Source: an uncultured Enterorhabdus sp.
GTDB taxonomy: Bacteria; Actinomycetota; Coriobacteriia; Coriobacteriales; Eggerthellaceae
Direction of reading: 5' to 3'
DNA length: 18,137 nt
Assembly: GCA_947645965.1 (NCBI GenBank)
Contig: CANSES010000022.1
Span: forward strand, 1 to 18,137
Positions 8,126 through 15,589 of this stretch are shown here, in pieces (positions within the stretch are counted from its first letter, which is position 1; each line of letters begins with the position of its first letter). A program made the translations under genes and the position numbers. The notes under the pieces are model-generated. The model did not search any database and had not been told where the DNA came from. It saw only the letters and a list, made by a program, of their open reading frames with translations.

Positions 8126-9628
8126 TCAGCATCCTCCTATTCCATCGCGGACGCGATAGCTCACCGCCTCGGCGAGATGGTCGCAGTCCACAACCTCCGA
8201 TTCGTCCATGTCGGCGATGGTGCGCGCCACCCCCACCACACGGGCGATGGCCCGGCCACTCATGGCGTGCAGCTCGGCCACCGATACGAGAAACGCCTGG
8301 GCCTCATCGGTCACCCGATGCCGCTCGGCAAGGCTCCCCTCGCCTTCGGGCACCCGCTGGCGGCGCCGCGCGGCAAAGGCCCGGGCGCGCATCGCCCCTT
8401 CCCGCAAGGTGGCCGAATCGGCCCCCTTGCGGGAAGACAGCACCTCGGCCGGCGGCGTGCGGCGCACGTCCAGGTGCAAGTCGATGCGATCCATGAGCGG
8501 GCCGCCAATGCGGTTCTGATAAGTGCGGATCTGCGGAACCGTGCAGGTGCAGTCATGATCGGGGTCGCCGTAGTAGCCGCAGGGGCAGGGGTTGGCCGCC
8601 GCGACCAGCATGAAGCGCGCGGGAAAGACCACGTTCCCGTCGGCCCGCGTCAGCGTGACTGTCCCCGACTCTAACGGCTGGCGAATGCCCTGCAGCACCG
8701 ACGACCGAAACTCCGGGAGCTCATCCAAGAAGAGCACTCCTTGGTGGGCCAGGGATATCTCTCCCGGACGAATAGGGCTGCCGCCGCCCACGAGACCGGC
8801 GAGGGACGCGCTGTGATGGGGGCTGCGGAAGGGCCGCACGCCCGCGATGACCGATTCGATGGACTCGCCGGCCACCGAGTGCACCACCGCCGCCTCCAGC
8901 GCCTCGTCGGCCGACAGGGGCGGCAGGATGGAGGGCATCCGCGAGGCGAGCATGGTCTTGCCCGAGCCGGGCGGTCCCATCATGAGCAGCCCGTGGCCCC
9001 CGGCCGCGGCCACCTGGAAGGCGCGCTTGGCCACCTCGTGGCCCGACACCTCGCCGTAGTCGGGCCCCTTCGAAGAGTCAGCGGGGCGATCGAGACAGCG
9101 GCGCTCCTCGAGGCAGGCCGCCGCGCCGCCATCGCGGGCCGCGGCCTCGATATGGCCCATGGCGAACATGCGCAGATCGCTGAGGGGAACCGGGTCGCCC
9201 TCGGCGGCGCACACGAAATCGAGGCCGAGGGAACGGGCGCAGATGGCGCAGGCCAGCGTGCCGCGCACGGCGCGGACGCGGCCGTCCAGGGCCAGCTCGC
9301 CCACGTAGAGCGTATCGCGCACCCAGGCCGGATCGATCTGCTGGCTGGCCGCCAGAATGCCCAGGGCGATGGGCAGATCGAAGCCCGACCCCGTCTTCTT
9401 CAGGCTGCTGGGGGCCAAATTGACCACGATCTTCTCGTCGGGCATGGTGAATCCCCCGGCCCGCAGGGCTGCCCGCACGCGCTCGCGGGCCTCTTGGATG
9501 GCCGCGTCGGGCATCCCCACGATGGAGATACCGGGCAAGCCTCCCGACACCACCACCTCAACCGTGACGGGAACCACGTCCACGCCGCGCACCGTCGCGC
9601 TCATCACCGCGCACTGTCCGAACTTCAT
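8126..9628 (-). CDS. comM: ComM/YifB-family AAA+ ATPase (Mg-chelatase-like helicase)
   Basis: ComM is a hexameric helicase that promotes branch migration during integration of transforming DNA. The 500-residue protein has the full family architecture: an N-terminal Lon-protease-like ChlI domain (about 1-165, with SIVGMPDAAIQEARERVRAA), then an AAA+ module. Walker A is GPPGSGKT at 218-225 and Walker B is LFLDEL at 299-304. A cysteine cluster (CPCGYYGD...CTC, Cys348, 350, 360, 362) probably binds zinc. The C-terminal Mg-chelatase domain spans about 400-497. The gene starts 4 nt after yraN and ends 1 nt before dprA, so the three genes are tightly coupled. Start choice is fixed by the canonical MKFGQC-type N-terminus. 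Confidence 0.95.
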   Translation of the reverse strand: MKFGQCAVMSATVRGVDVVPVTVEVVVSGGLPGISIVGMPDAAIQEARERVRAALRAGGFTMPDEKIVVNLAPSSLKKTGSGFDLPIALGILAASQQIDPAWVRDTLYVGELALDGRVRAVRGTLACAICARSLGLDFVCAAEGDPVPLSDLRMFAMGHIEAAARDGGAAACLEERRCLDRPADSSKGPDYGEVSGHEVAKRAFQVAAAGGHGLLMMGPPGSGKTMLASRMPSILPPLSADEALEAAVVHSVAGESIESVIAGVRPFRSPHHSASLAGLVGGGSPIRPGEISLAHQGVLFLDELPEFRSSVLQGIRQPLESGTVTLTRADGNVVFPARFMLVAAANPCPCGYYGDPDHDCTCTVPQIRTYQNRIGGPLMDRIDLHLDVRRTPPAEVLSSRKGADSATLREGAMRARAFAARRRQRVPEGEGSLAERHRVTDEAQAFLVSVAELHAMSGRAIARVVGVARTIADMDESEVVDCDHLAEAVSYRVRDGIGGC

Positions 9629-9632
9629 GGCG

Positions 9633-10166
9633 CTAATTCCCCGCGAACGCGGCGATATGGTGGCGGATGAAAGCGCGATCCTCCGGCAGCACCACGATGG
9701 ACACGATATCGAAGCGCACCGTCGTCTCGCCGGGAACGTGGTCTTGGAGGTAGGCCAGGGCGACGCGCTCGTACCGCTCGCGCTTGGCCGCGCTCACCGC
9801 CTCGGCGGGAAAGCCCTTCTGATTCCCGCGCCTGGTCTTGACCTCGATGAAGGCCAGTATCCCACCGCGCACGGCGATGATATCGGCCTCTCCAGCGAAG
9901 CAGGTCCAGTTGCGCTCTAGAATGATATAGCCCCGCTGCTCGAGAAAATGGGCCGCGGCCTCCTCACCGCGGGCGCCTAAGGCCCGATTCCGCTTTCCCT
10001 GGGCGTCTCGCCGTTCTCCACTGGATCCCTGACCGCGCCGCCGATTCCCGCCGGTCTTCCGATCGCCCGCGGGCGCCTTGCGCTTGGGCTTGGGCTTCTT
10101 CTCGGCCACGGCCGCGCCGCCGCCCTTTGGCGCCGCTCCCTCGCCTGCTTGATTGCGCTCGTCCAT
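9633..10166 (-). CDS. yraN: YraN/UPF0102-family putative endonuclease with basic N-terminal tail
   Basis: The gene encodes 177 residues. The C-terminal 115 (about 63-177) form the UPF0102 domain, a restriction-endonuclease-like fold with motif GEADIIA (Glu93, Asp95) and FIEVKTR (Glu108, Lys110), the expected metal and catalytic residues. The family is conserved beside rnhB and comM/dprA in many bacteria; its role in DNA metabolism is not settled. The first 60 residues are a Lys/Arg/Gly/Pro-rich low-complexity tail, absent from typical 120-residue members, which may bind nucleic acid. The frame is open a further 58 codons upstream. The start at 10166 is preferred for its AAAGGAG site 8 nt away and because the upstream stretch looks non-coding. 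The 181-nt gap to rnhB (10167-10347) shows no clear promoter or terminator. Confidence 0.9.
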   Translation of the reverse strand: MDERNQAGEGAAPKGGGAAVAEKKPKPKRKAPAGDRKTGGNRRRGQGSSGERRDAQGKRNRALGARGEEAAAHFLEQRGYIILERNWTCFAGEADIIAVRGGILAFIEVKTRRGNQKGFPAEAVSAAKRERYERVALAYLQDHVPGETTVRFDIVSIVVLPEDRAFIRHHIAAFAGN

Positions 10167-10347
10167 CACCGCTGCTCCTTTCGTCGGATAGGAGCAGCCT
10201 ACACGGCCGCAACCGCAGTACCGTCTCGGGAATGACCGCCTGAGCACCGCTTCCGCGTCGCCCGAAAGTCGCCGCGCAGCCGTCTCAGAGCCGCACAGCC
10301 GCACCCCGAAAGCCGTCCGCCGGCCGTCGGTGCGTCGCAATACCCCG

Positions 10348-11136
10348 TTAGAACAGGGTTTCCTGAGTGAACGTCGTGCAGAAGCTGCGCCGATGGATGG
10401 GCGTGAGTCCCAGGTTGCGGATGGCCTCGCCGTGGCCCTCCGAGCCGTAGCCCTTGTTCGACGCGAAACCGTAGCCGGGATACTGCGCGTCGTACTCTTC
10501 CATCAAGTGATCGCGGGCCACCTTGGCCACGAGCGACGCCGCGGCGATGGAGGCGCACTTCCCGTCTCCCTTCACCACGTTCACCTCCCGCGGGTCGAGG
10601 CGCAGTGGGTTGCCGTCCAGCAGCACCACGTCCGCCGTAACCCCCGTCTCCTCGATGGCGCGGATGGCGCGCCCGAACGCCGAGCGCAGCGCCGCCGTCA
10701 TGCCCACGCGGTCGATCTCGTCGGCCTCCACGTACTGCACCGTCCAGGCCCGGGCGCTCGCGCGCACCGCTTCTGCGATCTGCTCGCGCGCCTCGGGCGC
10801 CACCTGCTTCGAGTCGTTCAGCCCCGCGATGGACTCCTCGCCCAGCACCACGCCGCCCACGGCCAGAGGACCGGCCAACGGCCCGCGTCCCACCTCGTCC
10901 AGGCCGAGTACCACCCGTCCGCCCCGCTCGGCGGCAAGGGCCTGCTCGAAGGCGTACATGCCCGCCAGTCGCGCCGCCTCGGCCGCCTCGGCCTCAAGGC
11001 GCCGCCGGGCCACTTCCACGGCCTGGCGCACGCCCTTGCGCGTATCGGCCACCAGCGAGCGCTCCAGCACGGCGAACTCATCGGCCGTGGCCGCTTGCAG
11101 CTTGCATCGAATCTCGGGGACCGTCAGGTCAATCAC
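10348..11136 (-). CDS. rnhB: Ribonuclease HII with N-terminal extension
   Basis: RNase HII removes ribonucleotides and RNA from RNA-DNA hybrids. The 262-residue product has the catalytic DEDD set at Asp80-Glu81 (LGLDEVGRGPLAGP), Asp174 (LLDGNP) and Asp209 (KVARDH), plus the family signature SIAAASLVAKVARD. About 75 residues precede the catalytic domain and look helical and charged (ARRRLEAEAAEAARLAGMYAFE), as in the longer Firmicutes-type RnhB. The start is taken as GTG at 11136 because GAGAGGAG lies 6-8 nt upstream and translation gives (V)IDLTVPEIR. A longer in-frame ATG at 11226 lies inside the rplS terminator region and is rejected. It is probably the first gene of the run rnhB-yraN-comM-dprA-trmFO-xerC. 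Confidence 0.95.
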   Translation of the reverse strand: MIDLTVPEIRCKLQAATADEFAVLERSLVADTRKGVRQAVEVARRRLEAEAAEAARLAGMYAFEQALAAERGGRVVLGLDEVGRGPLAGPLAVGGVVLGEESIAGLNDSKQVAPEAREQIAEAVRASARAWTVQYVEADEIDRVGMTAALRSAFGRAIRAIEETGVTADVVLLDGNPLRLDPREVNVVKGDGKCASIAAASLVAKVARDHLMEEYDAQYPGYGFASNKGYGSEGHGEAIRNLGLTPIHRRSFCTTFTQETLF

Positions 11137-11163
11137 CGCGCTCTCCTCTCGCTCTCGGCGGTG

Positions 11164-11189
11164 GCGCCCCGCCGCAGCGGCCGGGGCGC
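11164..11189. repeat. GC-rich hairpin in the rplS-rnhB gap
   Basis: The plus strand reads GCGCCCC-GCCGC-A-GCGGC-C-GGGGCGC: 7-bp outer and 5-bp inner arms with one unpaired base. It lies directly after the rplS terminator and 27 nt before the rnhB GTG. No T-tract follows. It may back up termination or form a 5' leader structure of rnhB. Confidence 0.55.
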
Positions 11190-11190
11190 A

Positions 11191-11222
11191 TTCAAGAAAA
11201 AGGGCCCCCGAAGGAGCCCTTT
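11191..11222 (-). terminator. Intrinsic terminator of rplS
   Basis: On the minus strand the stem AAAGGGCTCC-TTCG-GGGGCCCTTT has a stable UUCG tetraloop and one mismatch. It is followed by TTTTTC (11197-11201 on the plus strand as A's). It begins 21 nt after the rplS stop, separating rplS from rnhB. Confidence 0.92.
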
Positions 11223-11243
11223 GCAATGCATGAAAGATAAGGC

Positions 11244-11591
11244 CTAGCGGAACGCCTTCTCCTTGATCTTGGCGGCCTTGCCCACCTTGTTGCGCAGGTA
11301 GTACAGCTTGGCGCGACGCACGTCACCGCGACGGGTCACCTCGATCTTCTCGATCTTCGGGGAGTGCACCGGGAAGGTACGCTCGACGCCGATGGAGAAG
11401 CTGATCTTGCGCACGGTGAAGGTCTCGCGGACCGACGCGCCCTGACGGCGGATGACGTCGCCCTGGAACACCTGGATACGCTCACGGTTGCCCTCGGTGA
11501 TGCGATAGTGGACCTTAACGTTGTCGCCCACGTTGAACTCGGGGAGGTCCTGCTTGATCTGCTGCTGTTCGATAGCGCGAATGATATCCAT
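11244..11591 (-). CDS. rplS: 50S ribosomal protein L19
   Basis: L19 sits at the 30S-50S interface. The 115-residue product carries the family core [42 protein letters not shown] and [19 protein letters not shown], matching the usual length. Two in-frame ATGs are 6 nt apart (11597 and 11591). AGGA lies 7 nt before the second but only 1 nt before the first, so [11 protein letters not shown] is preferred; starting at 11597 would add Met-Ala. The gene has a strong promoter upstream and a UUCG terminator downstream, so it appears monocistronic. This is unlike the common rpsP-rimM-trmD-rplS operon, none of whose other genes is next to it here. Confidence 0.97.
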   Translation of the reverse strand: MDIIRAIEQQQIKQDLPEFNVGDNVKVHYRITEGNRERIQVFQGDVIRRQGASVRETFTVRKISFSIGVERTFPVHSPKIEKIEVTRRGDVRRAKLYYLRNKVGKAAKIKEKAFR

Positions 11592-11656
11592 TGCCATTTC
11601 CTACTCTATACTTCCAGTGGTCTTGCGATTTCATCTTGTTATGGACGCGATTTGAT

Positions 11657-11685
11657 AGTATATCGCCCCGACCGTCCCCGCGCAA
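11657..11685 (-). promoter_or_regulatory. Strong sigma-A promoter of rplS
   Basis: On the minus strand TTGCGC (11680-11685) and TATACT (11657-11662) are separated by exactly 17 nt. Transcription would start near 11650, leaving a leader of about 55-60 nt. It is the best-matched promoter in the window, as expected for a ribosomal protein gene. Confidence 0.82.
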
Positions 11686-11687
11686 GG

Positions 11688-11726
11688 AAAAATTCCGCTC
11701 CATTCCGTGAAAATTCACGAGAGCGG
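11688..11726 (-). terminator. Terminator of the SPFH gene
   Basis: On the minus strand outer arms CCGCTC/GAGCGG (11721-11726 and 11695-11700) enclose an inner stem CGTGAA-TT-TTCACG (11706-11719). AATTTTT follows. It lies 36 nt past the SPFH stop. Its T-tract ends 3 bp from the -35 of the rplS promoter. Confidence 0.75.
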
Positions 11727-11761
11727 CCGGAAACCCCCGCGCGCCGTGCGGACTGCGCCGT

Positions 11762-12706
11762 TTAGGCGCGACCGCCCGCGGTCTCCTCCACGATGACGAA
11801 CTCGTCGTCGCCCTCGCTTTCCTGGGCCACGAGCATCTGCTCGAACATGGACGCGGTCTGGGAGAAGTCGCTCGGCAGCACCACCGTGGTCTGACGGCCG
11901 TTGCGGGCGAACTCGCTCATCATGTCGGTCCACTGGGTGAAGATGAACAGCTGGTTGGCCTCGGCCGCCGACACGCCCGAGCTCTTGATGACCGCGAGCG
12001 ATTCGGAGATGCCGTCGGCGATGGCCTTGCGCTGGGCGGCGATACCGCGGCCGGCCTGTTCCATGGCCTCGGCGCGGGCCCGGGCCTCGGTGACCACCTT
12101 GATGCGCTCGGCTTCTGCGAGCGACTGGGCCGCCTCCTTCTCGCGCTGGGCAGAGTTAATACGGTTCATGGACTGCTCCACGTCGGCGGGCAGGTCGATG
12201 GCGGTGATGAGCGTGCTGACCACGTCGTAGCCGTAGGCCACCATGAGGCCCGAGACGGTCTGGTTCACGTCGGTGGCGATGGAGTCCTTCTTATCGAACA
12301 CCTCGTCCAAGGTGTACTGCGGCACGCTGGAGCGCAGAGCGTCGATGAGATAGGAGCGCATCTGGGCCGTGGGGTTGGCCAGCATGTAGTAGCTGCGCCA
12401 CACGCCCGAGGGCTGGCTCTGGGCCGCCGGCTGGGCGCTCACGCGGTACTGGGCGGCGATGGCCATGGTGACGGTCACGTTGTCGCGGGTCTTCGCATCG
12501 ATGGTGAACTGCTCCTGGCGCGTGCGCATGTCCACCTTGGCGGCCACGGTCTCGAAGAAGGGAATCTTCAGGTTCAGGCCCGCGCCCACGGTACGGTTGA
12601 ACTTACCGAGTCGCTCGATGATGTAGACGTTCTGCTGTGGCACGATGAAGAAGATCTGCGGCGCGAGCAGCACCAGCAAAACAACGAGGATACCGAAGAG
12701 GATCAT
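11762..12706 (-). CDS. SPFH/band-7 (stomatin-like, HIR-type) membrane protein
   Basis: A 314-residue membrane-anchored scaffold protein of the SPFH superfamily. One N-terminal hydrophobic segment (about residues 2-21) is followed by the band-7 domain (about 22-190, with QQNVYIIERLGKFNRTVGAG and KTRDNVTVTMAIAAQYRV). A charged Ala/Glu-rich coiled-coil follows (about 200-250, QREKEAAQSLAEAERIKV) and then an acidic tail (ESEGDDEFVIVEE). The late motif LFIFTQWTDMM recalls HIR-type members. These proteins oligomerise into membrane microdomain rings and often regulate proteases; no NfeD or protease partner is adjacent. Start at 12706 (MILFGILVV) is supported by AAGGGAG 7 nt upstream; an upstream extension of 76 codons has no support. 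It diverges from the hydrolase-Nudix gene across 82 bp. Biological target unknown. Confidence 0.92.
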   Translation of the reverse strand: MILFGILVVLLVLLAPQIFFIVPQQNVYIIERLGKFNRTVGAGLNLKIPFFETVAAKVDMRTRQEQFTIDAKTRDNVTVTMAIAAQYRVSAQPAAQSQPSGVWRSYYMLANPTAQMRSYLIDALRSSVPQYTLDEVFDKKDSIATDVNQTVSGLMVAYGYDVVSTLITAIDLPADVEQSMNRINSAQREKEAAQSLAEAERIKVVTEARARAEAMEQAGRGIAAQRKAIADGISESLAVIKSSGVSAAEANQLFIFTQWTDMMSEFARNGRQTTVVLPSDFSQTASMFEQMLVAQESEGDDEFVIVEETAGGRA

Positions 12707-12752
12707 GGGGAGACTCCCTTTCTCTGAGTTGCGCACCGATGGTTTTGATGGC

Positions 12753-12761
12753 AGTATAGCA
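12753..12761 (-). promoter_or_regulatory. Extended -10 promoter element of the SPFH gene
   Basis: The minus strand reads TGC-TATACT in the 82-bp divergent gap, about 47 nt before the SPFH start. No convincing -35 is seen. The TG-N-TATACT form is typical of extended -10 promoters. The plus-strand gene has no equally clear promoter in the same gap. Confidence 0.55.
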
Positions 12762-12788
12762 CGGACGTCCCGAAGAAAGAGGTTCACT

Positions 12789-14120
12789 GTGATCGATCCC
12801 GCCCGCGCCGCCCTCATCCTCATCGACATGCAGGAAGGCTTCATCGACGCCGCCTCGCCTTTGTGCATCGCCGGGGCCGCGGCCACGGTGCCCGCCTGCG
12901 CCCGCGCCCTCAAGGCCGCCCGCGACCGAGACATCGCGGTGTGCCACGTGCGTCGGGAATACGCCGCCGACGGCAGCGACGTGGAGGCGGTGCGCTACCG
13001 CACCTGGGCCGAGGGCGGGCGCCCCTTGTCCGCCGCGTGGCCCGAGAGCCTCGCCTGCCCGACCGAGCTCGAGCCCGAAGACGGCGAGGCGGTCATCTTC
13101 AAGCCCAGCTTCTCGGCCTTCTTCGGCACCGACCTGCACGAACGGCTGCGCGCCCGGGGCATCGACACGGTGGTGCTCGCGGGCACGACGACGCCGAACT
13201 GCGTGCGATCGACGGCCTACGACGGGATGGCCCTGGGCTACAACGTGGTCGTGCTGACCGACGCCACCTCCTCGCGCACGGCCGCGGTGCAGGAGGCGAA
13301 CCTGGAGGACATGGCCTTCATCGGCGCCCAGCTCCTCACGAGCGACGAGCTGGCCGACCAGGGCCTGGCGAACGTGCGCGACGTGGAAGAGGAGGCCGCC
13401 GCGGACGCCCCGGCGCGCCGTCCGGGCCGCCTCGCGACTGCCGTCCCCGCGCCGACCCCCGACTGCTCCGCTGCCGTGGCGGCCGCCCTGGCCGAGCCCC
13501 TTCACGCCACCCCGACCCTGACCGCCATCGAGACGGTGTCCACCGGCTGGATCAACAAGTACCACCTGCACTACACCCTGCCCGACGGGAGCCCCTACTC
13601 CTACGAGGGCGTCTCCCGCAAGAAGCCCGAGGCCTACGGGCGCGCCCTGGCCGCCCTCGGCGAGCGCAAGGCCCCCGCCCCCGACGCCGTGTGCATGGTG
13701 CCCCTTCTGCCCGACGGATCGATCCTGCTCATCCGCGAGTTCCGCTATCCGCTGAATTCCTGGTGCATCTCGCTGCCGGCCGGTCTTATCGACCCCGGCG
13801 AGAACCTGCGGAAGGCCGTGGCCCGCGAGCTGGCGGAGGAGACGGGCCTGCGCCTGCGCACCGATGTGGGCGAGCCCCTGCGCCCCCTCCCCCAACCCGG
13901 CTTCTCGTCCACTGGTCTGGCCGAGGAGAACGTGCAGGTGGTGTTCGCCCAGGTGGAGCAGGCTGGCCCCGCCGCCCCGGAGCCCGGCGAGCTCATCGAG
14001 CCCTTCATCCTGGCCCCCTCCGAGATCCGCCCCTTCCTGGACGGCAACACCACCCCCATCGGCACCCGCTGCCAACTCATCTTGGAGATGCTGGCAGACG
14101 GACGTCGCCCCCTTCAATGA
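12789..14120 (+). CDS. Fused cysteine hydrolase (isochorismatase-like)-Nudix hydrolase
   Basis: A 443-residue two-domain cytoplasmic enzyme. Residues 1-195 are an isochorismatase-superfamily cysteine hydrolase with triad Asp13 (LIDMQEGF), Lys105 (FKPSFSAFF) and Cys138 (GTTTPNCVRST). The Asp-x-His metal site of nicotinamidases is not seen, so an amide or ester hydrolase of other specificity is likelier. A low-complexity Ala/Pro linker (about 196-240) leads to a Nudix domain (about 243-443). Its Nudix box is perfect (Gly332 to Leu354, GX5EX7REUXEEXGU) and is preceded by CISLPAG, as in ADP-ribose pyrophosphatases. The start is GTG at 12789, with AGAGG 6 nt upstream; the open frame before it overlaps the divergent SPFH gene and lacks support. 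It may serve nucleotide-sugar or NAD-related salvage, but this is inference. The last 44 bp overlap the convergent LuxR gene. Confidence 0.9.
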   Translation: MIDPARAALILIDMQEGFIDAASPLCIAGAAATVPACARALKAARDRDIAVCHVRREYAADGSDVEAVRYRTWAEGGRPLSAAWPESLACPTELEPEDGEAVIFKPSFSAFFGTDLHERLRARGIDTVVLAGTTTPNCVRSTAYDGMALGYNVVVLTDATSSRTAAVQEANLEDMAFIGAQLLTSDELADQGLANVRDVEEEAAADAPARRPGRLATAVPAPTPDCSAAVAAALAEPLHATPTLTAIETVSTGWINKYHLHYTLPDGSPYSYEGVSRKKPEAYGRALAALGERKAPAPDAVCMVPLLPDGSILLIREFRYPLNSWCISLPAGLIDPGENLRKAVARELAEETGLRLRTDVGEPLRPLPQPGFSSTGLAEENVQVVFAQVEQAGPAAPEPGELIEPFILAPSEIRPFLDGNTTPIGTRCQLILEMLADGRRPLQ

Positions 14121-15567
14121 GACTCATGAGCTCCTGCTTGCCATGCACGCCCGTCTTCGCATAGATCTTCTTGATATGGAACCACACGGTATTCTCGGAA
14201 ATGACGAGCGCTTCCGCGATAAAGCGGGCCGAGCGGCCCCGCGCGAGATACTCGAGTATCTCGCGCTCTCTCTTAGTCAGCCCGTAGGCCTCAGCCGCGC
14301 TTTGCACCGGATCGTCCTCGACATGCCCGGCGGCCTCGGCTCTCGCCTGCCCGCATCCGCCGGCACCGCGGCCCTCCCCCTCATCGCAAACCCCTTCGGA
14401 TCGAAGGGTCTTTTGAGACGATTCACGACGCGCAAGGGCCAGCAAAACGATGGCCAGAGGATATATCCCCGCGAAAGATAGCATCGTTATGAGCGAAACG
14501 TCCAACCGCGCGCTCATAGGGCCGAGAACGGCGCCCAAGCCCAGACCAATCAGAAGAGACAGGCACGACCCGATCATAAAAAAGGAGCCCAGCATCCAGT
14601 AGGGCCAGCCCAGTCGACGCGTCTCGTGCACCAGAAACAGAAGGATGACGATACTGCACACCTTGTAGCAGAAGATGACGATGGCGCCCACGGGAAAGCC
14701 CGCGATGTGGACGGAGAACGGGAGAAACGAAAGCGCGACGATTACCAAAGGAAAGCACGTCTTGTAGACAAACTCCGTCTTCAGGCCCCCTCCCACGGAC
14801 ACAACAAGCCCGAGCACCGCCAAAGCCGAGGCAAGCGTCGACGGCCAACTCGATTGCGACCCCGCCGCGCTTTCGGACGACGATCCGAGCAGTCCCGTGT
14901 GGAAAAGGCCCACCACGCCCACGAGCACGAAGAAGGCGGCGAAGGTGGGGGCAAGCGACGCGCCATTGCGCCAGCGTATCTTCTCCGGAAGGCGCCCGCA
15001 CGGCTGCTCGCGACGCCATGCCAAAAAGAACGGAAGCATCGACAGGCCCATCATCGACAAGGCCAGTATTCCCGATACCGCCAAGGGCACTTCGGCCAGC
15101 ACCGCCCCCAACGCCCCGCTCAGCATATAGCCGACCATGATCTCGAGAATCGCGAGGCGCTCCTGCGCCTGGGCGACAAACACCCCCAGCCACAGGATGT
15201 ACAGCACCGCGAGCGCCGCGCCCGCCAGGATGCCGGCCGCAGCCGTGGCGAAGGACATTCCCACCGAAGCGAAAGGAGCTGCCACGAGGGCGCACGAGAT
15301 CGTCAGACTCGCCGCTGCCCCACCATAGAGGGCGCGCCCCGGCACGCGGCCGCGCAGCCCTGAGAGCAGTGCGAACGCCAGCCCCACGGCCAGGGCGGCG
15401 GTGTTGAAGGCCACTGCGAAGGAGACGTCAGCCACAAGCCCCACCTTAACCGAAGTGGAAGACATGGCGGTGCCGTAAAAATGCCCCGAGGCCGCCCTAT
15501 ACAATCCGAAGCCCACCGCTATTCCGCAGAAGTTCCGCACGGCCCGCTTTGACAGACATCGCAACAT
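14077..15567 (-). CDS. Membrane-embedded LuxR-family transcriptional regulator
   Basis: The 496-residue protein has a large N-terminal membrane region (about residues 10-380, roughly 10-12 hydrophobic helices in two halves separated near 185-205). A polar Gly/Glu-rich linker follows (385-425), then a C-terminal LuxR/GerE helix-turn-helix (428-486: LTKREREILEYLARG, ISENTVWFHIKKIYAKTGVHGKQEL). There is no receiver or kinase domain, so the membrane part presumably senses a ligand directly. Such proteins are numerous in Eggerthellaceae, beside genes for exported flavin reductases. Start at 15567 (MLRCLSK) is chosen for the AGGAGG 7 nt upstream; another ATG 24 nt earlier has none. It is divergent from the flavoprotein across 286 bp holding paired palindromes, so that gene is its likely target. 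Ligand unknown. Confidence 0.9.
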   Translation of the reverse strand: MLRCLSKRAVRNFCGIAVGFGLYRAASGHFYGTAMSSTSVKVGLVADVSFAVAFNTAALAVGLAFALLSGLRGRVPGRALYGGAAASLTISCALVAAPFASVGMSFATAAAGILAGAALAVLYILWLGVFVAQAQERLAILEIMVGYMLSGALGAVLAEVPLAVSGILALSMMGLSMLPFFLAWRREQPCGRLPEKIRWRNGASLAPTFAAFFVLVGVVGLFHTGLLGSSSESAAGSQSSWPSTLASALAVLGLVVSVGGGLKTEFVYKTCFPLVIVALSFLPFSVHIAGFPVGAIVIFCYKVCSIVILLFLVHETRRLGWPYWMLGSFFMIGSCLSLLIGLGLGAVLGPMSARLDVSLITMLSFAGIYPLAIVLLALARRESSQKTLRSEGVCDEGEGRGAGGCGQARAEAAGHVEDDPVQSAAEAYGLTKREREILEYLARGRSARFIAEALVISENTVWFHIKKIYAKTGVHGKQELMSLIEGGDVRLPASPR

Positions 15568-15589
15568 GCAGGCACCTCCTCCCTCCTGC

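Noticed and set aside
5719..8496. Very long open frame on the plus strand across trmFO and dprA (and similar ones opposite uvrA, the MFS gene, xerC and comM)
   Set aside because: Antisense to well-supported genes, His/Gly/Arg-rich with no domain; a GC-codon artefact.
10167..10340. Longer N-terminus of YraN
   Set aside because: The extension has no ribosome site and Cys/Arg-rich non-coding-like composition; the ATG at 10166 has AAAGGAG.
12729..12760. Plus-strand promoter TTGCGC...TATAGC before the hydrolase-Nudix gene
   Set aside because: The spacer is 20 nt, too long for a normal sigma-A promoter.
12707..12934. Longer N-terminus of the SPFH protein
   Set aside because: It would put 76 polar residues before the membrane anchor and overlap the divergent gene; AAGGGAG supports 12706.
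12603..14117. 504-codon open frame on the minus strand opposite the hydrolase-Nudix gene
   Set aside because: Repetitive Gly/Arg/His composition with no motifs, while the opposite strand holds complete catalytic motifs.
14423..15295. Open frames overlapping the LuxR gene in other frames
   Set aside because: The LuxR frame has membrane helices and a clear HTH; the others have no recognisable content.
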